From Actinomycetota bacterium (GTDB lineage: Bacteria; Actinomycetota; Thermoleophilia; Miltoncostaeales; Miltoncostaeaceae), in NCBI GenBank assembly GCA_963169235.1, contig CAUJCX010000006.1:1-64000 (forward strand): 64,000 nucleotides of DNA. The letters are read 5' to 3'. The notes under the pieces are model-generated. The model saw nothing but the letters and a program-made list of their open reading frames with translations, searched no databases and was not told the DNA's origin. Position 1 is the stretch's first letter; each line of letters opens with the position of its first letter. Positions 33,459 through 41,749 of the stretch are shown piece after piece. The position numbers and the translations under genes were made by a program.

Positions 33459-35225
33459 ATGAGTGCCCGGGTCGCCGCACGTCTGGTGCTGGGAGCCGTC
33501 GTCCTGACGGGCGCCGTCGCATGCCTTGTGACCGCCGCGCGCGGCATCGCGCTGCCGCCGTGGGCCTCCGCCGTGGGCGCGCTGGTGGTGCTGGCCCTCG
33601 TGGGAGACGCGGCCCTGCGGCTGCGTAGGACCCCCGCCCCCCGCGTGGACGCGCCCGCCCCGCCGGCGGCCGCGGGCGGCGCGGACGGCGACGACGTCTC
33701 CGACGCGATCAGCAGCGCGATGCAGGAGGGCATGGTGGTGCTGGACGGCGACGGGGTGGTGGTGGACGCCAACCGCCGTCTCACCGAGATCACGGGGGTG
33801 TCGCCCCACGAGATCGTGGGCAGCACGGTGCCGCTGGCGTTCTGGCCGCGTCCCACGGTGAAGCGCACGGCGACGTCCGCGGCGTTCACCGACGCGCTGG
33901 CGCAGACGGGTACCGGCTTCGACGCCGAGTTCGTCCATGCGACGGGACGCCGGCTGTGGCTCACCGTCTCGGCCGCGCCCACCGATGGCGCGGGCCACGT
34001 CGTCACGTTCACCAACGTCACCGCCCGCCATCTCGCCGACCACGAACGGCACGTGCGCGAGAGCACCGACCCGCTGACGGGCCTCGCGAACCACAGCGTG
34101 TTCCAGGAGCACCTGCGCGACGAGGAGATGCTGGCGCGGGAGACCGGGCAGCCGCTGTCGCTGGTGCTGTTCGACATCGATCACCTGAAGCGCATCAACC
34201 AGGTGCATGGCCACCGGGTGGGCGACGAGGTGCTGCGGGAGGCTTCCCGCCGGGTGCTGTCGTGCGTCAGCCCCACCGACCTGTTCGCCCGGGTCGGCGG
34301 CGAGAAGTTCGCGCTGCTGCTGCCCAACGCCCGCGGCGCCGACGCGCTGGCCACCGCCGAGCGCATCCGCGCGGCGGTGGGCGGGCTGCCCATCCTGCAG
34401 GCCGGCCACGTGACGCTGTCGGCGGGTGCGGCGTGCACCGACCTGGCCCGCGACAGCGCCGACCTCTACCGCCTGGCGGACGGCGCGCGCTACTGGGCGA
34501 AGTCGACGGGACGCGACCGCTGCGTGCTGTACCACCCCGACACGGTCTCGGCGATGTCCACCGACGAGTACCAGGCGTACATCGAGCGTCAGGGAGTGGT
34601 GGCCACCATCCACGCGCTGGCGCGGGCCGTGGACGCCAAGGACGCCAGCACCCGCGAGCACTCCGATCGCGTGGCCAGCCTGGCCGGGCGCATCGCGCTG
34701 GAGCTGGGGTGGTCGACGCGCGACGCCGACCTGTTGTACGAGGCCGGGCTGGTGCACGACGTGGGCAAGATCGGCATCCCCGACGCCGTGCTGTTCAAGC
34801 CCGCGCGCCTGACCACCGACGAGTACGAGCTCATCAAGAAGCACGCACCGCTGGGAGCCGAGATCGTGGCCGGGGCGTTGTCCGACAGGCAGGTGGCGTG
34901 GGTGCGGGCCCACCACGAGCGCTGGGATGGCCTGGGCTACCCGGACGGCCTGCACGGCGACGACATCCCGCAGGGCGCCCGCATCCTGGCGCTGGCCGAC
35001 GCGTGGGACGTCATGACCGTCGCCCGTATCTACTCGGAGCCGCGCTCGCTGGCGGCCGCCGTCGAGGAGTGCCGCCGCGAGGCCGGCAAGCAGTTCTGGG
35101 GCCCGGCGGTGGACGTGCTGGAGCGCCTCGTGCGCGACAACCTGGTCACCATCGAGAGCCCCACCGCGCCCGATGTGGCCGAGCTGGTGCCGTCGCGCAC
35201 CCACACCGCCGCGAACCCCGCGTAA
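33459..35225 (+). CDS. PAS-GGDEF(degenerate)-HD-GYP signalling protein
   Basis: A 588-residue c-di-GMP related protein. Two membrane helices (about 5-55) anchor it. A PAS domain (about 75-200) contains GMVVLDGDGVVVDANRRLTE. A diguanylate cyclase-like domain follows (about 210-365), where the active-site motif reads RVGGEKF (Gly280-Phe284) instead of GGDEF/GGEEF, so synthesis is probably lost. The C-terminal HD-GYP domain (about 380-560) is intact: EHSDRV, HDVGKIGIP (His433-Asp434), HAPLGAEIV and HHERWDGLGYPDGL. The net prediction is a c-di-GMP phosphodiesterase with a regulatory GGDEF-like domain. The start is ATG 33459; the longer frame is non-coding. Confidence 0.9.
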   Translation: MSARVAARLVLGAVVLTGAVACLVTAARGIALPPWASAVGALVVLALVGDAALRLRRTPAPRVDAPAPPAAAGGADGDDVSDAISSAMQEGMVVLDGDGVVVDANRRLTEITGVSPHEIVGSTVPLAFWPRPTVKRTATSAAFTDALAQTGTGFDAEFVHATGRRLWLTVSAAPTDGAGHVVTFTNVTARHLADHERHVRESTDPLTGLANHSVFQEHLRDEEMLARETGQPLSLVLFDIDHLKRINQVHGHRVGDEVLREASRRVLSCVSPTDLFARVGGEKFALLLPNARGADALATAERIRAAVGGLPILQAGHVTLSAGAACTDLARDSADLYRLADGARYWAKSTGRDRCVLYHPDTVSAMSTDEYQAYIERQGVVATIHALARAVDAKDASTREHSDRVASLAGRIALELGWSTRDADLLYEAGLVHDVGKIGIPDAVLFKPARLTTDEYELIKKHAPLGAEIVAGALSDRQVAWVRAHHERWDGLGYPDGLHGDDIPQGARILALADAWDVMTVARIYSEPRSLAAAVEECRREAGKQFWGPAVDVLERLVRDNLVTIESPTAPDVAELVPSRTHTAANPA

Positions 35226-35265
35226 CGGATACGCCGACGCCCTTCGCGTCGTCCCCTCCCGGCGC

Positions 35266-35298
35266 TACTGTGGTCGCACCACGGAAAGGAGGTGATCC
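35266..35298 (+). promoter_or_regulatory. TACTGT -10 box and 15-base perfect Shine-Dalgarno
   Basis: TACTGT (35266-35271) would start transcription near 35278. GAAAGGAGGTGATCC (35284-35298) follows, complementary over 15 bases to the usual 3' end of bacterial 16S rRNA. Such full-length complementarity is exceptional in this window. It is not a 16S fragment: the bases beyond it do not match 16S rRNA. Confidence 0.6.
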
Positions 35299-35300
35299 GT

Positions 35301-35333
35301 TTGGGCGATCATTGTGGAGGTGGCAGTAGCTAG
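35301..35333 (+). CDS. 10-residue micro-ORF behind a perfect Shine-Dalgarno
   Basis: TTG 35301 lies 8 bases after GGAGG and reads MGDHCGGGSS before TAG 35331-35333. A GTG at 35292 in the same frame would add three residues but lies inside the Shine-Dalgarno. No family is known to me. The peptide could be a leader peptide, or its translation could control the downstream small ORF or hairpin. Proposed on the strength of the ribosome site only. Confidence 0.4.
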   Translation: MGDHCGGGSS

Positions 35334-35348
35334 GGGGCGTGTCCCTTT

Positions 35349-35438
35349 ATGCGCAGCCGCAGCAAGGGGACGAGGACAAAGCGCCTCGTAGCCAAACCCA
35401 TGCTGTCACCGGGGCCCGGTGGATCCCTTCCGACCTGA
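35349..35438 (+). CDS. 29-residue basic micro-ORF
   Basis: ATG 35349 follows the first micro-ORF by 15 bases, with GGGGG about 11 bases upstream. The peptide begins MRSRSKGTRTKRLVAKP and ends PGPGGSLPT. Seven of its first 16 residues are Arg or Lys, suggesting RNA or ribosome binding if it is made. Its 3' end runs into a strong hairpin. No known family recognised. Confidence 0.35.
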   Translation: MRSRSKGTRTKRLVAKPMLSPGPGGSLPT

Positions 35439-35456
35439 GGACGGGATCGCCGGGCC
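35413..35456 (+). other. strong 13-bp hairpin in the 35.3-35.5 kb spacer
   Basis: GGCCCGG (35413-35419) and GATCCC (35422-35427) pair with GGGATC (35443-35448) and CCGGGCC (35450-35456) around a 15-base loop, with a small internal loop. It may end the micro-ORF transcript. The whole spacer 35226-35525 holds only the promoter, the two micro-ORFs and this hairpin; the last 70 bases before tRNA-Glu show nothing further. Confidence 0.5.
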
Positions 35457-35525
35457 TCACTCACGACGCGGGCCGTGCGCGCCGTCCGCCTCACCCCGCC
35501 GCCGCTAGCATCTGCGGCGCCACCC

Positions 35526-35598
35526 GTCCCCATCGTCTAGTGGCCTAGGACTCCGCCCTTTCAAGGCGGCAACACGGGTTCGAATCCCGTTGGGGGCA
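35526..35598 (+). tRNA. tRNA-Glu(TTC)
   Basis: Acceptor GTCCCCA pairs with TGGGGGC (one G:U). The anticodon stem is CCGCC/GGCGG with loop CTTTCAA, and the T-arm is ACGGG-TTCGAAT-CCCGT, with discriminator A. CCA is not encoded. Confidence 0.96.
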
Positions 35599-35663
35599 CT
35601 TCTCAAGAGCGCGCCCACGGCCGGGTCGGTCACGAACGTCCGGGCTTCCCGGACGCCGGGCCC

Positions 35664-36839
35664 TCACCGCCCCATCGACACCCCGGCCAGGGCCAGCACC
35701 ACACCCACGGCGGCGCCGGCCACCAGCGTCAGCACCACCCCGCGGCGCAGCACCAGCAACGCCACGGCGGCGCCGCCGAGGACGCCGAACTGCCACGGCT
35801 GCTCGAGCGCGCGGGCCAGGGGGACGCTGACGCCCAGGATGGCCCCGATGGCGGCGGGCCCGGCGCCATCGAGGAACGCCCGCACCCGCGGGTTGGTGCG
35901 CAGCGCGTCGAAGCGCGGGGCCAGCGCCAGCACGAACGCGACGGACGGCGCGAAGCCCACGAACGCCGCCACCAGCGCGCCCGCCAGGCCGTCGGCGCCG
36001 TACCCGACCGCGGCGACGGTGTGCACGACGGGTCCGGGGGTCACCTGCCCCAGCGCGGCGGCGTCGAGGAACTGCGCGTGCGTCATCCAGCCGCCCGGGC
36101 CGGTGGCGTCGGCCTGCATCAGCGGGATGATCACGAAGCCGCCGCCGTACGACAGGGCGCCCACCTTGAGCGCGGTCCACGCGAGGCCCGCCATCCCGAC
36201 CGGCACGCCACCCGATGCCACCGCCAGCGGCGCCACCAGCGACGCGGCCGCCCGCGGCGCGGCCCGCACGGCCAGCTCCACCGCGCCGCAGGCCACGAGC
36301 GCCACCACCACCCACCCACCGGCGAGCACGGCCGCGAGACCCCCCGCCAGCACGTAGCCGGCCCACCGCGCCCGGGCCACTCCCCGCGCGCGGGCGGCGC
36401 TGGGCGGCACCAGGTCGAGGCCCGCGCGCAGCGCCACCGCGGCCACCGCCGCCCCCGCGCCGGAGCCCGCTCCCAGCACCCACGACGGCGGACGCGACGA
36501 CAAGAACACCGCGGCAAGGGCGATGATGGCCACCAGCCCCGGCCCGATGAACGCCGCGGCCCCCACCAGCGCCCCCGCGAGTCCGCGCACGCTCCAGGCG
36601 CAGAAGACGGCCAGCTGCGTCGAGGCGGGCCCGGGCAGCAGGTTGGTGACGGCGACGCCGTCCTCGAACCGCTCGGCGTCCATCCACCGGCGCCGCGTGA
36701 CCACGAGGTCGCGCAGCATGGCGATGTGCGCGGGCGGCCCCCCGAAGCCCAGGCAGCCGATGCGGCCCCACTCGCGGAGCACCTCGCCGACGGTCGCGCG
36801 GTGGCGGGCGTCGCGGGGTGGCGGGGCGGGGTCGGGCAT
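35664..36839 (-). CDS. chrA: ChrA-type chromate transporter, two CHR domains
   Basis: A 391-residue membrane protein with two homologous CHR halves. The first has REWGRIGCLGFGGPPAHIAM and NLLPGPASTQLAVF. The second has KVGALSYGGGFVIIPLM and LGQVTPGPVVHTVAAVGYG. The GFGGP/SYGGG and PGP signatures and about ten hydrophobic segments are typical of long-chain ChrA chromate:sulfate antiporters. Chromate as substrate is inferred from the family. ATG 36839 (MPDPAPPPRDARHRAT) is preferred; the longer frame lacks family sequence. Single gene. Confidence 0.92.
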   Translation of the reverse strand: MPDPAPPPRDARHRATVGEVLREWGRIGCLGFGGPPAHIAMLRDLVVTRRRWMDAERFEDGVAVTNLLPGPASTQLAVFCAWSVRGLAGALVGAAAFIGPGLVAIIALAAVFLSSRPPSWVLGAGSGAGAAVAAVALRAGLDLVPPSAARARGVARARWAGYVLAGGLAAVLAGGWVVVALVACGAVELAVRAAPRAAASLVAPLAVASGGVPVGMAGLAWTALKVGALSYGGGFVIIPLMQADATGPGGWMTHAQFLDAAALGQVTPGPVVHTVAAVGYGADGLAGALVAAFVGFAPSVAFVLALAPRFDALRTNPRVRAFLDGAGPAAIGAILGVSVPLARALEQPWQFGVLGGAAVALLVLRRGVVLTLVAGAAVGVVLALAGVSMGR

Positions 36840-36999
36840 GGACGGCGAGCCTGACAGCACCGGCGGTACGACGCGGCGAGTGTGACAACGTGGTGAACGC
36901 ACGACGCCCGCCCCGTGGACGGCGACCGGAAACAGGCCGGACGCTGCCAGGGTCGGGGATAATCGACCGGACGGCGGCAAGCGACGCGAGGCAGGCGCA

Positions 37000-37431
37000 G
37001 TGGACCCATGGCTCATCTGGCTTGTGGTGGCAGGAGTCCTCGTGGGCCTCGAGGTCGCCACGCTGACGCTGGTGCTGGGCATGGCCGCCGTGGGCGCCCT
37101 GGCCGCCCTGGGCGCCGCTCTGCTGGGGGCCGCCCCGTGGCTTCAGATGCTGGTCTTCATCGTGGTGACGCTGGCGATGCTGCTGGTGGTGCGTCCCATC
37201 GCACGCCGTCACACGCACACGCCGCACGAGCTGCGCACCGGCGCCGCGGCGCTGGTGGGCCAGTCGGCGCAGGTGCTCGACCCCGTCGACGCCGACAGCG
37301 GCCGTATCCGGCTGGCCGGTGAGGTGTGGTCGGCCCGCGCGTTCAACCCGCGCGCCGTGATCGACCGCGGAAAGCACGTCCATGTGGTGCAAATCGAGGG
37401 CGCAACGGCGCTCGTTGTCGAGGAGGACTAG
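37000..37431 (+). CDS. NfeD-like membrane protein
   Basis: A 143-residue protein with two to three N-terminal membrane helices (about 3-65) and a C-terminal OB-fold of the NfeD type (LVGQSAQVLDPVDADSGRIR, then GEVWSARAF and VHVVQIEGATALVVEE). NfeD proteins partner SPFH/stomatin proteins, and the next gene, 3 bases downstream, is exactly that. The start is GTG 37000 with GAGGCAGG upstream; GGATAAT about 40 bases earlier may be the -10. It lacks the ClpP-like protease domain of long NfeD. Confidence 0.9.
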   Translation: MDPWLIWLVVAGVLVGLEVATLTLVLGMAAVGALAALGAALLGAAPWLQMLVFIVVTLAMLLVVRPIARRHTHTPHELRTGAAALVGQSAQVLDPVDADSGRIRLAGEVWSARAFNPRAVIDRGKHVHVVQIEGATALVVEED

Positions 37432-37434
37432 CTC

Positions 37435-38475
37435 GTGAACACGTTCATGGGGCTGCTGATCATCGCCCTCGTGGTGCTGTTCGTGCTCAGCCGCCTGGTG
37501 CGGATCATCCCGCAGGCCCAGGCCGCGATCGTCGAACGGCTGGGGCGGTATCAGCGCACCCTCGACCCGGGGCTGCGCATCCTTGTGCCGTTCGTCGACC
37601 GCATCCGCGCCCGCATCGACCTGCGCGAGCAGGTGCAGTCGTTCCCGCCGCAGCCGGTGATCACCGAGGACAACCTGGTGGTCAACATCGACTCGGTGGT
37701 CTACTTCCAGGTCACCGACCCGCGCGCCGCGACGTACGAGATCGCCGACTTCATCCAGGGCATCGAGCAGATCACCGTCACGACGCTGCGTAACGTCATC
37801 GGTGGCATGTCGCTCGAGCGCACGCTGACCTCGCGCGACGACATCAACCGGCAGCTGCGCGGCGTGCTGGACGAGGCCACGGGCCGCTGGGGCATCCGCG
37901 TCAACCGCGTGGAGCTGAAGTCGATCGACCCGCCCGCGTCCATCCAGCAGGCCATGGAGACGCAGATGCGCGCCGACCGCGACAAGCGCGCCGCCATCCT
38001 CTACGCCGAGGGCGAGAAGCAGTCGGCCATCCTCACCGCCGAGGGTCAGCAGCAGGCCGCCGTGCTGCAGGCGCGGGGCCAGAAGGAGGCCGAGATCCTG
38101 AAGGCCGAGGGTCAGGCCAAGGCCATCGAGACCGTGTTCGGCGCCATCCACGAGGGCGACCCGGACGAGGGCCTGCTGGCGTACCAGTACCTGCAGATGC
38201 TGCCCAAGATCGCGGAGGGCTCGGCCAACAAGGTGTGGGTGGTGCCCACCGAGTTCGGCGGGATGCTGGGCAAGGCCGGCCCCATGCTCGACGCGCTGGG
38301 CCTGGGCGGCGGCGGCAGCGGTGGCGGCGGCGACGCCCCCGGAGGCGCACCGGCCGAGCCGCCCGCAGCCGGCGGCCGCGAGCAGAAGAGGCAGATGCGC
38401 CACATCAGCCCGCCCCCGGGCATCCCGGGCGGGCCGCCCCCGCGTCCCGGCGGGCCGCCCGCGCCGCCGTACTGA
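37435..38475 (+). CDS. SPFH/stomatin (slipin, QmcA-like) membrane scaffold
   Basis: A 346-residue membrane-organising protein. It has a short N-terminal helix (about 4-22), then the SPFH domain: IIPQAQAAIVERLGRYQRTL, GLRILVPFVDRI, DLREQVQSFPPQPVITEDN and NVIGGMSLERTLTSRDDIN. A long Glu/Ala/Gln coiled coil (about 185-245) follows. The C terminus from about 280 is an unusual Gly/Pro-rich tail (GGGGSGGGG, PPRPGGPPAPPY). It pairs with the preceding NfeD gene. Such pairs form membrane microdomains that hold proteases or channels; partners here are unknown. Confidence 0.92.
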   Translation: MNTFMGLLIIALVVLFVLSRLVRIIPQAQAAIVERLGRYQRTLDPGLRILVPFVDRIRARIDLREQVQSFPPQPVITEDNLVVNIDSVVYFQVTDPRAATYEIADFIQGIEQITVTTLRNVIGGMSLERTLTSRDDINRQLRGVLDEATGRWGIRVNRVELKSIDPPASIQQAMETQMRADRDKRAAILYAEGEKQSAILTAEGQQQAAVLQARGQKEAEILKAEGQAKAIETVFGAIHEGDPDEGLLAYQYLQMLPKIAEGSANKVWVVPTEFGGMLGKAGPMLDALGLGGGGSGGGGDAPGGAPAEPPAAGGREQKRQMRHISPPPGIPGGPPPRPGGPPAPPY

Positions 38476-38482
38476 CCGCTGC

Positions 38483-38510
38483 GGGGCGGCCGGCCCGCGT
38501 CGGCCGCCCC
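38483..38510 (+). terminator. 10-bp perfect hairpin after the NfeD-SPFH unit
   Basis: GGGGCGGCCG (38483-38492) pairs with 38501-38510 around an 8-base loop, 8 bases after the SPFH stop. No T-run follows. Confidence 0.65.
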
Positions 38511-38709
38511 CTCCGGACACCGTGGGAGGACGGGCACCGGGCTTCGCGGCACGTGTAACTTTCGACGCACGTCGGGTGGGGGTGCTTCCCCGCATGCGTT
38601 CTGCGGGCTTTCCCGGATCGGCGCGCACCGACGTCACCCCCTCGCCTGACGACACCACGATGCCCCGAGGACCACGAATGACCGTACCCGTCCCCGCGCC
38701 GACGGCCCC

Positions 38710-39963
38710 ATGACCACGGACGCACCGCCCGCCGTGACCATCGGGGTGCCGCGCGAGACGCTCGACGGCGAGAACCGCGTCGCGTTGAGCCCCCCTGCCG
38801 TGACGAGCCTGGTGAAGGCCGGCGCGCGTGTGATCGTGGAGTCGGGGGCCGGCGTGGCCGCCGGCTTCCCGGACGCCGCGTACACCGACAAGGGGGCCGT
38901 GATCGGCACCCGCGACGAGGCGCTGGCCGCCGACGTGGTCGCGGTCGTGCGCGCCGTCCGGTCCGGCGGGCTCGAGCAGCTGGCCGCGCCCCAGATGCTG
39001 GTCGGCATGGCCGCGCCGTTCGTCGACCCGTCCGTGATGGCGGCCTTCGCCGACCAGGGTGTGCGCCTGCACGCGCTGGAGCTGGTGCCGCGCACCACCC
39101 GCGCGCAGGCCATGGACGTACTCTCGTCGCAGGCCAACCTGGCGGGCAACCGCGCCGTGCTGCTGGCGGCGGCCGCGCTGCCCAAGGTGTTCCCGCTGCT
39201 CACCACCGCCGCGGGCACCATCCCCCCGGCGAAGGTGTTCGTCATCGGCGCCGGCGTCGCCGGCCTGTCGGCCATCGCCACCGCCCGCCGCCTCGGTGCC
39301 GTCGTGGAGGCATACGACGTGCGTGCCGCGGTGAAGGAGGAGATCCAGAGCCTCGGCGCCCGCTTCGTCGAGCTGCCGCTCGAGACCGGTCAGGAAGGGC
39401 CGTCGTCCGGCGCGTACGCCCAGCAGATGTCCGAGGAGACCATCAAGCGCCAGCAGGAGCTGATGCTGAAGACGGTGGCCGCCAGCGACGTGGTCATCAC
39501 CACGGCCCAGGTGCAGGGTGCGAAGGCGCCGGTCATCGTCACCGAGGAGATGGTCGCCGCGATGGCGCCCGGATCCGTCGTGGTCGACCTGGCCGCCGAG
39601 CAGGGCGGCAACGTCGCCGCCACCCGCGCGGGCGAGACGGTCGACGTGGGCGGGGTGAAGGTGATCGGGCCGGTCAACGTCCCCAGCGCCGTCGCCCACC
39701 ACGCCAGCCTCATGTACGGCAAGAACGTCGCCAACTTCCTGGGCCTCATGGTGAAGGACGGCACCCTGTATCCCGAGACCGACGACGACATCGTGCGCGA
39801 CACGCTGGTCGCCGCGGGCGGGGCCGTGGCCCACACCCGGGTGCGCGAGATGCTGGGCCTCGAGCCCGCACCCACGCCCGCCGCTGAACCGGACGTCGCG
39901 CCGTCGGCCGACGATGCCGGCGCCCCCACCGATTCCGACGTTCCCCAGGAGGATCCGGCGTGA
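38710..39963 (+). CDS. pntAA: NAD(P) transhydrogenase subunit alpha, part 1
   Basis: Soluble NAD(H)-binding domain I of the proton-pumping transhydrogenase. It has 417 residues starting GVPRETLDGENRVALSPP; VFVIGAGVAGLSAIATARRL is the dinucleotide loop, followed by VEAYDVRAAVKEEIQSLGA. The last ~45 residues are an Ala/Asp/Pro-rich linker not needed by the fold. The 234-base upstream spacer contains the hairpin at 38483-38510 and a TAACTT candidate -10 near 38555. It also holds a short in-frame peptide ending in ATGA over this start. It overlaps pntAB by GTGA. Confidence 0.95.
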   Translation: MTTDAPPAVTIGVPRETLDGENRVALSPPAVTSLVKAGARVIVESGAGVAAGFPDAAYTDKGAVIGTRDEALAADVVAVVRAVRSGGLEQLAAPQMLVGMAAPFVDPSVMAAFADQGVRLHALELVPRTTRAQAMDVLSSQANLAGNRAVLLAAAALPKVFPLLTTAAGTIPPAKVFVIGAGVAGLSAIATARRLGAVVEAYDVRAAVKEEIQSLGARFVELPLETGQEGPSSGAYAQQMSEETIKRQQELMLKTVAASDVVITTAQVQGAKAPVIVTEEMVAAMAPGSVVVDLAAEQGGNVAATRAGETVDVGGVKVIGPVNVPSAVAHHASLMYGKNVANFLGLMVKDGTLYPETDDDIVRDTLVAAGGAVAHTRVREMLGLEPAPTPAAEPDVAPSADDAGAPTDSDVPQEDPA

Positions 39964-40283
39964 CCGCCGACGTCATCATCAGCAGCCTGTTCGTCTTCGC
40001 GCTGGCGGGCTTCCTCGGCTTCACGGTCATCAGCAAGGTGCCGAAGCTGCTGCACACCCCCCTGATGGCCCTCACCAACGCCCTGTCCGCCATCGCCCTC
40101 GTGGGATCCCTGCTGGTGCTGGGCTACACGCAGACCACGTACGCGCAGGTGCTGGGCTTCATCGCGGTGGTGGCGTCGACCATCAACGTGGTCGGTGGAT
40201 TCCTCATCACCGACCGCATGCTGCGCATGTTCAAGCCCGCCGAGCGGCGCAAGCCCGCCGCTGACGGGGAGGCGGGCTCGTGA
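39960..40283 (+). CDS. pntAB: NAD(P) transhydrogenase subunit alpha, part 2
   Basis: A 107-residue membrane subunit with three to four helices (SSLFVFALAGFLGFTVISKV, then HTPLMALTNALSAIALVGSL). It forms part of the proton channel (domain II) with PntB. It overlaps both neighbours by four bases (GTGA at each junction). The three-gene split is the usual arrangement in many actinobacteria and alphaproteobacteria. Confidence 0.95.
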   Translation: MTADVIISSLFVFALAGFLGFTVISKVPKLLHTPLMALTNALSAIALVGSLLVLGYTQTTYAQVLGFIAVVASTINVVGGFLITDRMLRMFKPAERRKPAADGEAGS

Positions 40284-41746
40284 ACGCCCTGACGTTCGCG
40301 TCGGTCACCGACGTCCCCACCATCGTGGCAGGCGCCAGCGGGCTGCGCGGCCACCTGATCGAGGCGGCCTACCTGGTCGCCGCCATCGGCTTCGGCCTGT
40401 CGCTGTTCTGGATGAACAGCGCGAAGAGCGCCCGCCGTGGCGTGCTGGCCGGCGAGCTGGCGTTCGCCATCGCCATCATCGCGACGCTGGCCCACCCGGG
40501 GATCACCGGGCGGGGCTGGGTACTCATCATCATCGCGCTCGCCATCGGCACGGTCATCGGCATCCCGCTGGGCCTGAAGGTGCCGATGACCGCGATGCCC
40601 GAGCGCATCGCGCTGAGCCACGCGTTCGGCGCGCTGGCCGTGGGCTGCGTCGGCGTCGCGCACTACTTCCTCGAGTACCGGCACATGGGCAAGTTCGAGA
40701 TCGCGGTCATCGGCCTCGAGATCCTGCTCGGTGGCCTGGTCTTCACGGGCAGCCTGATGGCCGCCGGCAAGCTGCACGAGATGCTGCCGCAGCGCCCCAT
40801 GGTGTTCCGCGGCCAGAACTACGTGAACTTCGCGCTGATCGGCGTGGGCGTCGTCATCACGTTCTACCTGATGTTCAACCCGTCTCACACGTGGCTGGTG
40901 CCCGTGCTGGCGGTGCTGGCCATGCTCATCGGCGTCGCGCTGATCGTGCCCATCGGGGGCGCCGACATGCCCACGGTGATCGCGCTGCTCAACAGCTACG
41001 CCGGCCTGTCGGCGGCCGCGCTGGGGCTCGTGCTCAACAACAAGCTGCTGATCGTGGCGGGCGCCCTCGACGGCACCGCCGGCCTCATCCTGGCCATCAT
41101 CATGTGCCGCGCGATGAACCGCTCGTTCCGCAACGTCATGTTCGGGGCGTTCGGCGCGGTCGACGAGGTCACCACGGCGGATGGCGAGGTGCAGGGCCAG
41201 GTGCGCTCCGCGTCCACCGACGAGGCCGCCGAGATCATGAAGATGGCCCGCAGCGTCGTGATCGTGCCGGGGTACGGCATGGCCGTCGCCCAGGCGCAGC
41301 ACAAGGTGCGCGAGCTCGCCGACATCCTCGAGGCCGAGGGCGTCGACGTGCGCTACGCCATCCACCCCGTCGCGGGGCGCATGCCGGGCCACATGAACGT
41401 GCTACTGGCCGAGGCCAACGTGCCGTACGATCAGTTGATCGACATGGACGACATCAACTCCGACTTCCCGCAGGTAGACGTCGTGCTGGTGCTCGGCGCC
41501 AACGACGTGGTGAACCCCGCCGCCCGGCACTCGAAGGGCAGCCCCATCTACGGCATGCCGATCCTCAACGTCGACCAGGCGCAGTGCATCATGGTGGTCA
41601 AGCGCAGCATGCGCTCCGGTTTCGCGGGCATCGAGAACGAGCTGTTCTTCAACCCCAAGACGCTGATGGTGTTCGGCGACGCCAAGAAGGTGGTCGGCGA
41701 CCTGGCGCTCGACGTGTCGGGCGAGCGCGACGCGGTGGGGCTGTAG
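40280..41746 (+). CDS. pntB: NAD(P) transhydrogenase subunit beta
   Basis: A 488-residue subunit. The N-terminal ~290 residues contain eight to nine helices of the proton channel, including IALSHAFGALAVGCVGVAHY with the conserved His. The C-terminal soluble domain III binds NADP(H): VVIVPGYGMAVAQAQHKVRE, HPVAGRMPGHMNVLLAEANV, and VDVVLVLGANDVVNPAA with MPILNVDQA. The complex uses proton-motive force to make NADPH from NADH. Last gene of the pnt unit; a small membrane gene follows 3 bases later and may be co-transcribed. Confidence 0.96.
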   Translation: MNALTFASVTDVPTIVAGASGLRGHLIEAAYLVAAIGFGLSLFWMNSAKSARRGVLAGELAFAIAIIATLAHPGITGRGWVLIIIALAIGTVIGIPLGLKVPMTAMPERIALSHAFGALAVGCVGVAHYFLEYRHMGKFEIAVIGLEILLGGLVFTGSLMAAGKLHEMLPQRPMVFRGQNYVNFALIGVGVVITFYLMFNPSHTWLVPVLAVLAMLIGVALIVPIGGADMPTVIALLNSYAGLSAAALGLVLNNKLLIVAGALDGTAGLILAIIMCRAMNRSFRNVMFGAFGAVDEVTTADGEVQGQVRSASTDEAAEIMKMARSVVIVPGYGMAVAQAQHKVRELADILEAEGVDVRYAIHPVAGRMPGHMNVLLAEANVPYDQLIDMDDINSDFPQVDVVLVLGANDVVNPAARHSKGSPIYGMPILNVDQAQCIMVVKRSMRSGFAGIENELFFNPKTLMVFGDAKKVVGDLALDVSGERDAVGL

Positions 41747-41749
41747 GCC

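Noticed and set aside
35284-35298. Resemblance to the 16S rRNA 3' end in reverse complement
   Set aside because: The match stops after 15 bases and the flanks are unlike 16S rRNA, so it is an extended Shine-Dalgarno rather than an rRNA fragment.
38660-38712. Short peptide frame ending in ATGA over the pntAA start, possible leader peptide
   Set aside because: Low-complexity Pro/Thr/Ala/Val, no ribosome site and no regulatory codons or attenuator stem; noted but not called.
35545-39834. A 1429-codon open frame on the minus strand
   Set aside because: Only 35664-36839 matches a real family, and that in another frame. The rest runs antisense to NfeD, SPFH and pntAA and is a product of high GC content.
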